Of a DNA stretch of 53,092 bases, positions 17,461 to 26,337 are shown piece by piece (the stretch's first letter is position 1; each line of letters starts with the position of its first letter). The position numbers and the translations under genes are program-made. Where the stretch lies: IMG/VR virus record IMGVR_UViG_3300025086_000036, positions 1 to 53,092 of that record. One strand, given 5' to 3'. The notes below the pieces were generated by a model that saw only the letters and a list, made by a program, of their open reading frames with translations, was not told where the DNA came from and searched no databases. This DNA is from a virus.

Positions 17461-17858
17461 TGTTTACCCCTCATTTGATTTTCTTTTGATGTTGCATCAT
17501 CGTCTATTGGGCCACCTTTAGCCCAAGTATAACATGTTCTTGCTGAATGACATTTGAAATGGTGCATCCAACAGTAGCCTAAATATCCATCTTCATCAGT
17601 TGTCAATGGCATACAATCATCCATTCTTGGTGATATATCAAAAGCGACACAATTACTACAATTAGATTCCTTTGCTACATCAGCAGTGGTATTCCATCTA
17701 CTTCCGTATTCTTCCCAATAGTCTTCATCTTCAAGATTAAGTGGGCCATATCTAATATTAGGATTTTTTACAGAAGCATCTCTATTTTTAGTGTTCAACA
17801 TTAAGTCTTTAGTGGCTAAAGGGCAAGAAACTTCCTTTAGAATTATTTGCCAACTCAT
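17457..17858 (-). CDS. Tagged Cys-rich late protein (metal or Fe-S binding candidate)
   Basis: A 133-residue protein beginning MSWQIILKEV (W-peptide). The C-terminal half carries regularly placed cysteines: CSNC, then DDCM, YCWMHHFKC and RTCYTW. The pattern C-x2-C ... C ... C-W ... C ... C-x2-W recalls small Cys-rich proteins next to portal genes in other marine viruses and could bind Zn or an Fe-S cluster. It is encoded directly after the portal gene with a 4-nt overlap. Confidence 0.6.
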   Translation of the reverse strand: MSWQIILKEVSCPLATKDLMLNTKNRDASVKNPNIRYGPLNLEDEDYWEEYGSRWNTTADVAKESNCSNCVAFDISPRMDDCMPLTTDEDGYLGYCWMHHFKCHSARTCYTWAKGGPIDDDATSKENQMRGKQ

Positions 17859-19510
17859 CCTATTCTCCTCTCTGTTCTCTTGTCCACATTCTCATTTCCT
17901 GCTTCTCTTGGTAATCCTGTAAATCTTTTATCCGGCCCTGTGGACATTGACGGTTTGTTTCTCGTAGCGGGGGGGTTCTCTTGAGGTTTGCTCTCTCCCT
18001 TTTGATTACCCATCATCATTTGTTCTTGCATTTGTCCCATCTGACTAGCGTCAATATCTGTTCCTGCATACGGGTCTAAACTAACATCTTCTTCTTCTCC
18101 ACCACCTTCTGCTTGTTCCGGTTTAGGTTCAGGTTTAGTGTAGATAAATCTACCTTCATCATCCATATCAACTTCAAATCCTAAGTTCTTAATTGCGGCG
18201 GCAACGTTAACTTCTATCTCTCTCTTACGAAGAACAGCGATTTCATCTTCTTCTTCTGATGGAGGTAACTTAAGTTGCCAATCAGTTATACCGAACTCTT
18301 CTGTCATAAACGGAAATACATAATTATTCCAAATAGTCTGTGCCATTTCTACTGCTCTATTAGTGACTAGTACTTGCATACCTTCGTTATTCAAACCACC
18401 ACTAGCAGAATTATCTGCCATGAAGATTTTACTCACACCATAGAATGCTGAAATCCTATCTCTCAAATCATCCTTGACTTGTATGTAGTCCATCTCTTTC
18501 AGACTATCCATGAACTTGACCCACTCAACAGAACCTTTTCCTCCTTCAGATTCTATTCCCATTACAGGTATGAAGTGCGGGTCTTGTTCCATCTTTTCTT
18601 TGACACCACGCCAAAATGATTTCATTGAATCCATGTTTCTAGTTTGAACAGCCAATAATCCCTTCGGCATTCTTGCCTTAGTGTAAGAAGAATTAACATA
18701 ATTCTCCATAGCAATTAATGTAGTAATATTATTCCAAAGTGTTATGACTGGTGAAAGCCCATACAATCTACTTGGTGAGTATTTACTAAAGTGTAAAACT
18801 TCACCTTTCACGAAGTACTGTTCTTCTCCGTTTACTCTGTTAACATAATGAACAGGATGTAGTTCTGAATTACAAGTTTCGCAAAGTTCAGTAGAACTAG
18901 TATGTACTCTATGTCTATGTCTCAAACAAGTATATCCACTTTTACCTCTCTCACCAAGTTCGTTAGAATAAATGTGCATTGTTACTGGGTCGCCACGATA
19001 TACTTCTTTGATTCTATGCATTCTAACGGAATTGTTATTGTCAGCATAATATTCTTTTACCATTACCATGTATGCATCATCCATGATATTCAAATCATCT
19101 TCAAGTTCTTTTAATACATCAATAAACATCTGTTCTGAACAATTAACATACCCTTCTAAGAAATCTTTAGCATATTTTAGTTGGTCAGGGTTTGGTTTTT
19201 CTAATTCTAAACTTCCACATTGCACACACTCTTTAGTTGCGTTTTCATGTTCCTTTCCACAAGACCTGCATTTTACTGCGAACTTAGCATCCCAATGATA
19301 ACCTCGCCTAAATATCTCCTGCTTAAGTTGCGTAATACACGTTCTAACAATTGTTGATTGTGTAACTATGTGGTAAATGATAGGTGTTGTTAACAGATAA
19401 GAATTATCTTTCTCCTGAATACCCATATTGAATACTGTTCTATCTGCGGGTTTAGGTGTAGTTTGCCTAAACAAATTACTAACACTAAATCTTCTTTTCT
19501 CTTCTACCAT
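17855..19510 (-). CDS. Portal protein with zinc-finger-like insertions
   Basis: A 551-residue protein in the position and size range of portals, near terminase and before protease and capsid genes. Portal-like sequence includes KGEVLHFSKYSPSRLYGLSP, the helical region that follows with MENYVNSSYTKARMPKG, and FYGVSKIFMADNSASGGLN. Two Cys-rich insertions are unusual: CRSCGK...CVQCG near residue 80-100, and CLRHRHRVH...CETC near 195-220. The C-terminus is low complexity with many Met, Gln and acidic residues. Role: dodecameric ring at one vertex through which DNA is packaged and to which the tail binds. Confidence 0.8.
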   Translation of the reverse strand: MVEEKRRFSVSNLFRQTTPKPADRTVFNMGIQEKDNSYLLTTPIIYHIVTQSTIVRTCITQLKQEIFRRGYHWDAKFAVKCRSCGKEHENATKECVQCGSLELEKPNPDQLKYAKDFLEGYVNCSEQMFIDVLKELEDDLNIMDDAYMVMVKEYYADNNNSVRMHRIKEVYRGDPVTMHIYSNELGERGKSGYTCLRHRHRVHTSSTELCETCNSELHPVHYVNRVNGEEQYFVKGEVLHFSKYSPSRLYGLSPVITLWNNITTLIAMENYVNSSYTKARMPKGLLAVQTRNMDSMKSFWRGVKEKMEQDPHFIPVMGIESEGGKGSVEWVKFMDSLKEMDYIQVKDDLRDRISAFYGVSKIFMADNSASGGLNNEGMQVLVTNRAVEMAQTIWNNYVFPFMTEEFGITDWQLKLPPSEEEDEIAVLRKREIEVNVAAAIKNLGFEVDMDDEGRFIYTKPEPKPEQAEGGGEEEDVSLDPYAGTDIDASQMGQMQEQMMMGNQKGESKPQENPPATRNKPSMSTGPDKRFTGLPREAGNENVDKRTERRIG

Positions 19511-19511
19511 A

Positions 19512-19811
19512 TTACCACTTCACTTTGTTCGCCCAATACGCCGCAGAGGTTTTTCCACGTTTAATATTCTTAGCATGACGAGCCTTAAAGGATGCCTGTT
19601 TCTTTTTTCTCTTTCCTTTAGGGTTACTTTCAGTAACAGTCTTTGCCCCTTGTTCACCAAATCTAATTGTCTTAACTTTCTTTCCGTCCTTGACAACTAC
19701 AACATGTGATTTGGTTTTATGTTTAGGAGTTCTCTTAGGTTTACTAAAACCACTAACACCTGCTCTCTTTAATGCCGGATGTTTCTTTAGAAGTTCAAAC
19801 CATTCAGTCAC
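19512..19811 (-). CDS. Tagged small basic protein
   Basis: Starts at GTG 19811 with AGGTGGTGG upstream; this gives MTEWFELLKKHP, a W-peptide N-terminus, and an 8-nt overlap with the previous gene. Upstream in-frame codons would bury the frame in the preceding gene. The 99-residue product is very basic and ends in FKARHAKNIKRGKTSAAYW...KVKW, with aromatic residues near the C-terminus. Such small basic proteins are candidates for DNA-binding internal virion proteins. Confidence 0.55.
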   Translation of the reverse strand: MTEWFELLKKHPALKRAGVSGFSKPKRTPKHKTKSHVVVVKDGKKVKTIRFGEQGAKTVTESNPKGKRKKKQASFKARHAKNIKRGKTSAAYWANKVKW

Positions 19812-20007
19812 GATAACCACCACCTGCTCTTTTGTATGCGGCGGCGAGCATTTGTGCTTTTCTTGCAGACCATTGTCCTGCCGCCCCACCTTTACTACCT
19901 GCTTTAATTCTCTGAAATTGTTTTTTTCTCATTGATGGCTTAGTGTAGTTACCTGCTGAATTAACACTAGATTTCTTTTTCTTCTTAAGAACTTCAAACC
20001 AATTCAT
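19804..20007 (-). CDS. Tagged small basic protein
   Basis: A 67-residue protein starting MNWFEVLKKKKKSS (W-peptide) with pI far into the basic range and a C-terminal QWSARKAQMLAAAYKRAGGG segment. Second of three adjacent tagged basic genes (19512-20264). Likely to bind DNA or the capsid interior by charge; function not demonstrated. Confidence 0.6.
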   Translation of the reverse strand: MNWFEVLKKKKKSSVNSAGNYTKPSMRKKQFQRIKAGSKGGAAGQWSARKAQMLAAAYKRAGGGYRD

Positions 20008-20264
20008 AATCCTTCAACCCTCTTGTATTTTTTCTTAGCAGACTTTCCTCTTGGAACATGTTGCTTACCCTGCTTAGTACCTTCTCTCTTCTTTCGATTT
20101 TCATATGCTTTTTCTGAAGAAGACATTGAATCTGCTACTGCCTTTGGTGCATATCTTCCTTTCTTTTTTGATTTAGGTGAAACATATCCCCAATCTTCTC
20201 TAGTCCATTCAGATAAAGCACGTTGTCCTTTTGATTTGGCTTTCAATGTATCAAACCAATTCAT
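20004..20264 (-). CDS. Tagged small basic protein
   Basis: An 86-residue protein starting MNWFDTLKAKSKG (W-peptide), with EWTREDWGYV and then a strongly basic, Ser/Lys/Arg-rich C-terminal half (EKAYENRKKREGTKQGK). It overlaps the next gene by 4 nt, and its own start overlaps the upstream LAGLIDADG gene. Grouped with the two other tagged basic proteins. Confidence 0.6.
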   Translation of the reverse strand: MNWFDTLKAKSKGQRALSEWTREDWGYVSPKSKKKGRYAPKAVADSMSSSEKAYENRKKREGTKQGKQHVPRGKSAKKKYKRVEGL

Positions 20265-21586
20265 ATTACTCCCTCCAACTTATCCATTTCTGACATCATA
20301 CAGTTGTCATGTAATTTAGCAACTGTATCTATATCAATATCGTATCTAGTAAAATCATAACCAACGTGGTCTTTATGATTTTCATACTTCATTAATTTGA
20401 ATAGTTCATGTTTTCTATCTGCATACCAATCAGCCTTCTTGTGTGATTTTTTCATTCTAATTAATTCTAGAAGAATATCTGCATTTGGCCCTTTCATTCT
20501 AAAATGTGGCCTACATTTAGTTAGCAATTCAGTAACGTCATCAGCAGAATAGAAGTTTAGCCTGTTAACAGGTCTAGTGTCTTGTGGAGATTTTTGGTCT
20601 AAGTGAAGTCTACCACAACCAAGAGATTTATGCATTTCTATCATGAATGCTTTTCCTCTATCACCCGTTGCAACTAAACCAACTCTAGGATTGTATTTTT
20701 TATCCATAGTAATGTACCCATCAGAATCTATGAAAGCCGCAGTATAAGCGTAAATGTCTTTTTTAATTTCATCACTGAACTTATAGAAAGAACCTTCAAC
20801 ATTAGTTATGTTACTTTGTTTAGCCATTTTAGCAATTATACTAGGAGTTGTTTTCTTGAATAAAGTCTTAGGTAATCTTTCGTGTATCTGTCTAGCAGAT
20901 ATTCCTGAGTCTTCGCACACTATGCTTGTTATGTGGTGTTTGATAATATCTTTCTGAGTTGTGGTCTTCATATGTTTCTTTAGTATTCTCTTAAACTCTC
21001 TCTTAGAATTAGTCATGTTCTTAGTTAATTTTGAGTATTCAGAGTTGAATGGCATCCCATCCTTCTCAACTCTCGCCTCCCAATATTTACAAAGAACATC
21101 AATCAATTCTCTTCTAGTACTTTTATCATTAACATATGATAGTTTGATTAGATTATCTTCAGTGCAAGTCATATCCTTTAGAACAGGTTTGTATTTTCTA
21201 ATCCAATAAATAGAATCCATACTAGTATCTAGATGGTCGGAATATGCTTTGATTAGATTCTCTATCGAATTAGTAATCTTAATTTTTTCTTCTCCTTTCA
21301 AAGTTCTTCTGTATTTTTTTAGTTCTCTGATAGTCTTAGGTATATCATTACCTTCAATCTCAAACTTCTTCAAATCATATTTTAATTGGGATTTAGCATC
21401 AGATAATGTTAACCTAAAGTCTTCTGCAAACTTCTTTTCTAAAGTTGTATGGTCTTCTAACGCATTGTTGGATAACCACGCTCTCTTCATATCTTCAGTG
21501 ATACGTTCAATCTCTTCTTCAGATGTTTCTTTTCGTCTTGCTTCTTCCGCAAGCATCTCAAACTTTTCACTATCTTTCTCCGCCAC
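20261..21586 (-). CDS. LAGLIDADG endonuclease-like protein
   Basis: A 441-residue protein. Around residue 280 the sequence TAAFIDSDGYITMDKKYNP matches one LAGLIDADG motif (A-F-I-D-S-D-G), followed by the usual beta/alpha sequence (GRLHLDQKSPQDTRPVNRL) down to LLELIRMKK. The N-terminal 250 residues are a helical, charged region not typical of homing endonucleases. Only one motif is visible, so it would act as a dimer. It sits between terminase and the basic tagged genes, in frame with the operon (4-nt overlap), so it is either a free-standing homing endonuclease or a domesticated nuclease. Confidence 0.65.
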   Translation of the reverse strand: MAEKDSEKFEMLAEEARRKETSEEEIERITEDMKRAWLSNNALEDHTTLEKKFAEDFRLTLSDAKSQLKYDLKKFEIEGNDIPKTIRELKKYRRTLKGEEKIKITNSIENLIKAYSDHLDTSMDSIYWIRKYKPVLKDMTCTEDNLIKLSYVNDKSTRRELIDVLCKYWEARVEKDGMPFNSEYSKLTKNMTNSKREFKRILKKHMKTTTQKDIIKHHITSIVCEDSGISARQIHERLPKTLFKKTTPSIIAKMAKQSNITNVEGSFYKFSDEIKKDIYAYTAAFIDSDGYITMDKKYNPRVGLVATGDRGKAFMIEMHKSLGCGRLHLDQKSPQDTRPVNRLNFYSADDVTELLTKCRPHFRMKGPNADILLELIRMKKSHKKADWYADRKHELFKLMKYENHKDHVGYDFTRYDIDIDTVAKLHDNCMMSEMDKLEGVI

Positions 21587-21597
21587 GCATATACCCC

Positions 21598-23031
21598 CTA
21601 GAAGTTCAGCCCCATCATACCGCCTAAAGACCTGTTCATTGGCTTAGGGTTATCAAATATTCCCATATCATCCAATAACATGAACACATCTTGTGTTTTT
21701 GTAGCACAAGCGACAGCCAATGCTAAACTCATAACTAAGTCGTCATGCGCACCTACACCCTCGAATCTACCGCTATGAGTAATAGAAAACATTGACAATT
21801 CTTCAATCAAAGCATTGGTTAGATTTCTACTATTATTATCACCGTATGGGAAGTTGATTTTTCCGTTTTCAATATTCATTTGTAAACTCAAAATTATCTC
21901 TTGTTTCTTTTTTCTAGTAGTAGTAAAGTCTCTAACGTTTAAGTCTGAAATATTTCTTAGTTCTTGAGTGAATGCTTTAGCGAAAGTATTAGTTTCGTAG
22001 AGTATTTCTTCAGGCTCAAATATTCGACCAATCAAACGTATCTTCTCGATGTTTTCTCTGAAGTCAACATTCTTTGCTCTATCAACATGAACAATAGTTT
22101 TGTTTTTCTCTTCATCAACTTCTATTACTGTGATAACATTGTAGTCTCCATCAGTTGAGATAGCAGGGTCAACTCCAACATAATACTTGTATCCCTTATC
22201 CTTTCTATGTCCTAGTCTCAAAACATAGTCTTTATTTTTACATTTAGCGATAAACTCAGGATTGAACAATGCTGTTCCGGTAGAGATTGGAACACAAAGA
22301 TATTCTCTTGTAAACTTAAGAGAACCTATCTCAGCCTTTCTTTGCATAAGTGCATCAAAGTCCCAACGTTCAGGCCAAAGTGGTTCATTCATTGAATCCA
22401 AACAAGGATATTTTTTAACAGAGTATGCACTATTCTCTTCTAACTGTGCAAAAATATCAGTGTAGGTGAACGGTGTACCAATCATTCTCAATTTAGAAGT
22501 GTGATGAAGTGTTGGTATCATATCTCCAAAGAACCAATCTGTAACTCGCTGAATACCTGCAAGGCTGAACTCTTTCAAAGGGTCGTCAATAATAATCTCT
22601 TGAGGGTGAAGTCCTCTAATCTGAGAACCAACAGAACGTTCCAAAATAGCATTACCATTTGTTAATTGTATATTACCAATAGCCCAACCTCTACTAGGCT
22701 TGTACTTCTTAAGAGCAGGATGATTGAAATACCTATCAATTTCTCTCATGTGAACTAAAGTCTGTTTTTGGTTAGAAGAAATGTATAGCATTTGATATGG
22801 TGGTTCTTGAAACACAAGATTCCATACTACCCAACTGTGCATAAAGACAGATTTACCGTGGTCACGACTACAAATAATAACAGTTCTATCGGTTGTTTCC
22901 ATTGATTCTAACCACTCTTGCATGTAAGGAGGAAACATCATACCAAGAACATTCTGAAAAAAATAAGGAAAAGATGTTTTAGATATTTCCATATCCATAG
23001 AGGATATAAAATCTAACTCATCTATCTCCAT
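21598..23031 (-). CDS. Terminase large subunit (packaging ATPase/nuclease)
   Basis: A 477-residue protein; ATG 23031 is chosen because GAGGAAAT lies eight nt upstream, in preference to longer in-frame starts. The ATPase domain has a Walker A variant, CSRDHGKS (54-61), and Walker B EIIIDDP (145-151). The nuclease domain starts near VGVDPAISTDG, with Asp288 as the first metal ligand, and ends with DDLVMSLALA, which carries the last acidic ligands. It powers DNA translocation into the prohead through the portal. Confidence 0.93.
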   Translation of the reverse strand: MEIDELDFISSMDMEISKTSFPYFFQNVLGMMFPPYMQEWLESMETTDRTVIICSRDHGKSVFMHSWVVWNLVFQEPPYQMLYISSNQKQTLVHMREIDRYFNHPALKKYKPSRGWAIGNIQLTNGNAILERSVGSQIRGLHPQEIIIDDPLKEFSLAGIQRVTDWFFGDMIPTLHHTSKLRMIGTPFTYTDIFAQLEENSAYSVKKYPCLDSMNEPLWPERWDFDALMQRKAEIGSLKFTREYLCVPISTGTALFNPEFIAKCKNKDYVLRLGHRKDKGYKYYVGVDPAISTDGDYNVITVIEVDEEKNKTIVHVDRAKNVDFRENIEKIRLIGRIFEPEEILYETNTFAKAFTQELRNISDLNVRDFTTTRKKKQEIILSLQMNIENGKINFPYGDNNSRNLTNALIEELSMFSITHSGRFEGVGAHDDLVMSLALAVACATKTQDVFMLLDDMGIFDNPKPMNRSLGGMMGLNF

Positions 23032-23033
23032 TC

Positions 23034-23591
23034 TTATTTCCTCATAATGTAAAACCAATTAGAGACAGGTCTGTAATACAACTTTCTAATTGCAGTAGTT
23101 GGACTTTGTTCTCTCCTTAATCTTTCAAAAACTTCTTTAACATCTTCAGGAATATCATCTTGCCCGATTACTTTCATATCACCATCAAACTGTACTTTTT
23201 TAAATCCCTGCTCATTAACAAAAACAGGGACTCCATCAGGCATAGCCTCTCCTACTATTGGCCTATGACTATGTAAATCAATTACTTTTTTTGACACCCA
23301 TAATCCTGCACCTGAAGTTTGCTCTCTAGATAATCCAGTTTCTTTTGCATGACTCTTTAATCCAGTTAACAAAAATATATTCTTGTAAGGAGCGATACCT
23401 TGAACTGAAACAGGCTTCCCATCTTTTACAGTTGGATGATATGCAATGTAATATTTTGGTCTAACTTCTGCAAACATAGTACCGTTTAATTTTTTATACC
23501 TTTGCGCTCTAGTCTTGTAAGTAATACCGTGTTCAGCAAATACACGCACTACCTCTTCCTCAGACATAGGGTTAGATATTTGAAACTCCAT
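23034..23591 (-). CDS. Uncharacterised late protein with C-terminal W-peptide
   Basis: A 185-residue mixed alpha/beta protein. The N-terminal half has a YYIAYHPTVKDGKPVSVQG segment; no motif is recognised. The last residues SNWFYIMRK resemble the N-W-F-x-x-L-K tag, here at the C-terminus. It lies just upstream of terminase with the two coding regions nearly touching. Confidence 0.5.
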   Translation of the reverse strand: MEFQISNPMSEEEVVRVFAEHGITYKTRAQRYKKLNGTMFAEVRPKYYIAYHPTVKDGKPVSVQGIAPYKNIFLLTGLKSHAKETGLSREQTSGAGLWVSKKVIDLHSHRPIVGEAMPDGVPVFVNEQGFKKVQFDGDMKVIGQDDIPEDVKEVFERLRREQSPTTAIRKLYYRPVSNWFYIMRK

Positions 23592-23595
23592 CTAA

Positions 23596-26337
23596 TCACC
23601 TAAAGTTTGCCTTGAGAAAATACACACCTTCCTTCGGTACACCGTGTTTCTTGCTTAATTCATCCATTGAGTTTGTTTCAGTAACAATGTTCTCAATCTC
23701 ATATGCAGTTATATCTACATTGTATTTTGATTTCATAATCAGCATAGCAGAATGAACATGCTCGTAGTTGTCAATCTTACCTGTATTATAGTAAACAGGC
23801 TTACCTAACATCTTTCGAATATTATCATGTGCATCTAATAGTTTAGAATCTAAATCACTCCTAAGAATCTTCATGTCGTCTACTGCAATAATAAATCTTT
23901 GAATGATTGTGTTAGAACCTCTACTTCTTCTATCACTACCACGAACCATAGTTCTCTTACTACCACTATACCCACCAACATTTCTTTTAATGTGAGATTC
24001 TATTGCCTCAAATGGATACACCTTAGATTCATCATACATCTCATTCCATTCTGCCGGAGTTTTACCTCTTGCATTAGGAAACTTTTCCCCTTCAGGCCAA
24101 TCAATATTATTTGCTTCTAGTACCTTATGTAAGTATGAACCAAACTCTATGTTAGTTTCTTGAGATAATATCGAGTTTCTTTTATTCATTAAAATAAAGT
24201 TCACTGCTTTAATTCCATTAGTCAATTCATTCACTAATCTACCTATATCTTTCTTATCATCCACTGAACTCAAAAACTCTAACATTCGAGTAAGGTCTTG
24301 TAACTCAGTTGGCTTAACCATCATGTATCCTGACCTACCTTCTAATGCTAACACCTTGAACAATGCAGTATCAGTTCTACCAGTTGCTAATGCTCTGAAT
24401 ATTCTTTGAGTTTTATTTGTTTTAGTATCAAAGGGAAACTCATCATCGAATGGTTTGTTAGACCCACTAATTGCAACCACGAAATAATCTAAGACTTCTT
24501 GAATTAAATCATCAAACTCTTCCCTTGCTTCTTCTATATCTGCTAAGTGGTCTTTTCTGTTTACTGTCCCTAATTGTGGTCTTGACTGTGGAGGCACACC
24601 ATCACTAGAAGAACCAACTGTGGCTTTGGCAGGAGAAGATGCTCTGTCTAAATCATCACCCGCATCTAATATTCTACTTAGATTATCTAAGAACTCCCCA
24701 ATATTCCTTAACCTATTGTTAATTCCTCTTTCAGTGTTCATGGCTTTATCGTCAGTATTCCAACTTTCTGTAACCATGAATCTATTCACTGTTTTTGTTA
24801 GTGGTAGATAATATGGGCCATTTCCTCCTCTAGCCATTGTCTTCTCTACTGCATCAACATAGTCATTAATTTCGTCATCCATGTCAACACCAGTTGACAT
24901 TTCTCTAGCCGCCCCTGCACTCAACATTGCTTCTCTTAATGTGTTGATGTCATTTCTAAAAGCAACAGTATCTTTGAATGCTCCACTATCCTTTGTAAAA
25001 GCATGATAGAAAAGAGGGTCAACCTTTTGCGTAAGTCTTTCTAATTTAAGCCCAAACCTAGATAACTCTTCCATTTCTTTCTTGTTCTCTGCCGCCCTTA
25101 CATTTCTTTCTTGGGTAACAGCATCATCAGAATCAAACGTTTCCCCGCCATCTTCTACGGTAATAGTCTCCTTGTAATCTCCACTGTCTTTATCATAGTA
25201 ACCTTCTCTTTTAGCACTTCTATCATCAGAAGTATCTTTTAGATTATCTAATCCTACATCAGCAATAAACTTCTCATACAGAGCAAGTCCCTTGTGTCTC
25301 TTAAAGTAAGGTTCTAGTTCTTTAGGATTAATTTTCACAACGTAGTCTAACTCACCATTATTGATAATAGACTTGAAAGACAGAAACTTATCTATTACTT
25401 CTGCAATCTCTTGTTTGTCTTTGTCATCCTTATTTTCTTCTGTGTTTAACATATCTCTAATAGGAAGAAAGGCTTCATTACATGCGTTATATGCTTCTTT
25501 GAAATCATTATACTTACCCTTATGACCTCTCCAAAAATTGTAAATCCTATTACGCCTATCTAATCTTTTAAGGTCAAGTTCACCAATTATTAGGTCAGCG
25601 TCTAAATGAATTATTTGTTCTTCTACCTTATCTAAAGGTCTTAAAACCGAAAGTAGTGGTTGAAGTCTTCTTTGAATCGCAGGAGTTTGATTCTGAATAA
25701 CATACTTCCATTTGTTAATCTCCCTCATGTTTACGTTTCTATTTCTAAGTGAAACTCTAGTTAGTCTCCTATCTCCTTCTATTGTATTCTTATACGTTAA
25801 CATTTTACCAGTTTCATCTAAGAAGTTCTTCAGAGTTTCATTTAGTAGTGCTTTGTCTCTTTGAATTGTTTTACTATCATCAATCTCATCTGTGTCTAAG
25901 TCGGTACTCTTAACACCGCCTTTAACCTCTGATAGTTTTAATAATGTTTTAACCATTATATCTCTAGTAGATTTTGGAATCTCACTAAATCCTTTGTACT
26001 TACTGTTAATATCTTCAACTAGGATATTAGTTAACTCACCCAGTTGTTTTCCTTTGAGTTGATATTTACTAGATAGAGTCTTCTTATCATTTTCAAAGAA
26101 GTCATTATCGTTGACTAAGAAAGTATGTAGAAACTCAGGTTTGAATCCATCATCATAATCATCAAGTCTATCGTCTGCTTCCATTTCTATTTTACTTTGT
26201 AAGTTTTTTAATTGTGTAGGTTTCAAATCCCTATATTCTTCAGACTCCTTAACTTTCTTTTCAGCAAAGTCTTCCATCGAATCAGGATTAACCATTAGTG
26301 TTTGGAATGCTTCGTATAGTTCAGTATCTTCTATCAT
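23596..26337 (-). CDS. Very large uncharacterised late protein (913 aa)
   Basis: A 913-residue, highly charged, mainly helical protein with long Asp/Glu-Lys/Arg stretches and little hydrophobic sequence. There is no signal peptide, no membrane segment and no recognised enzyme motif. It lacks an obvious N-terminal tag. It overlaps the previous tagged gene by 4 nt. Candidates are an internal head protein ejected with DNA or a structural core protein. Confidence 0.6.
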   Translation of the reverse strand: MIEDTELYEAFQTLMVNPDSMEDFAEKKVKESEEYRDLKPTQLKNLQSKIEMEADDRLDDYDDGFKPEFLHTFLVNDNDFFENDKKTLSSKYQLKGKQLGELTNILVEDINSKYKGFSEIPKSTRDIMVKTLLKLSEVKGGVKSTDLDTDEIDDSKTIQRDKALLNETLKNFLDETGKMLTYKNTIEGDRRLTRVSLRNRNVNMREINKWKYVIQNQTPAIQRRLQPLLSVLRPLDKVEEQIIHLDADLIIGELDLKRLDRRNRIYNFWRGHKGKYNDFKEAYNACNEAFLPIRDMLNTEENKDDKDKQEIAEVIDKFLSFKSIINNGELDYVVKINPKELEPYFKRHKGLALYEKFIADVGLDNLKDTSDDRSAKREGYYDKDSGDYKETITVEDGGETFDSDDAVTQERNVRAAENKKEMEELSRFGLKLERLTQKVDPLFYHAFTKDSGAFKDTVAFRNDINTLREAMLSAGAAREMSTGVDMDDEINDYVDAVEKTMARGGNGPYYLPLTKTVNRFMVTESWNTDDKAMNTERGINNRLRNIGEFLDNLSRILDAGDDLDRASSPAKATVGSSSDGVPPQSRPQLGTVNRKDHLADIEEAREEFDDLIQEVLDYFVVAISGSNKPFDDEFPFDTKTNKTQRIFRALATGRTDTALFKVLALEGRSGYMMVKPTELQDLTRMLEFLSSVDDKKDIGRLVNELTNGIKAVNFILMNKRNSILSQETNIEFGSYLHKVLEANNIDWPEGEKFPNARGKTPAEWNEMYDESKVYPFEAIESHIKRNVGGYSGSKRTMVRGSDRRSRGSNTIIQRFIIAVDDMKILRSDLDSKLLDAHDNIRKMLGKPVYYNTGKIDNYEHVHSAMLIMKSKYNVDITAYEIENIVTETNSMDELSKKHGVPKEGVYFLKANFR

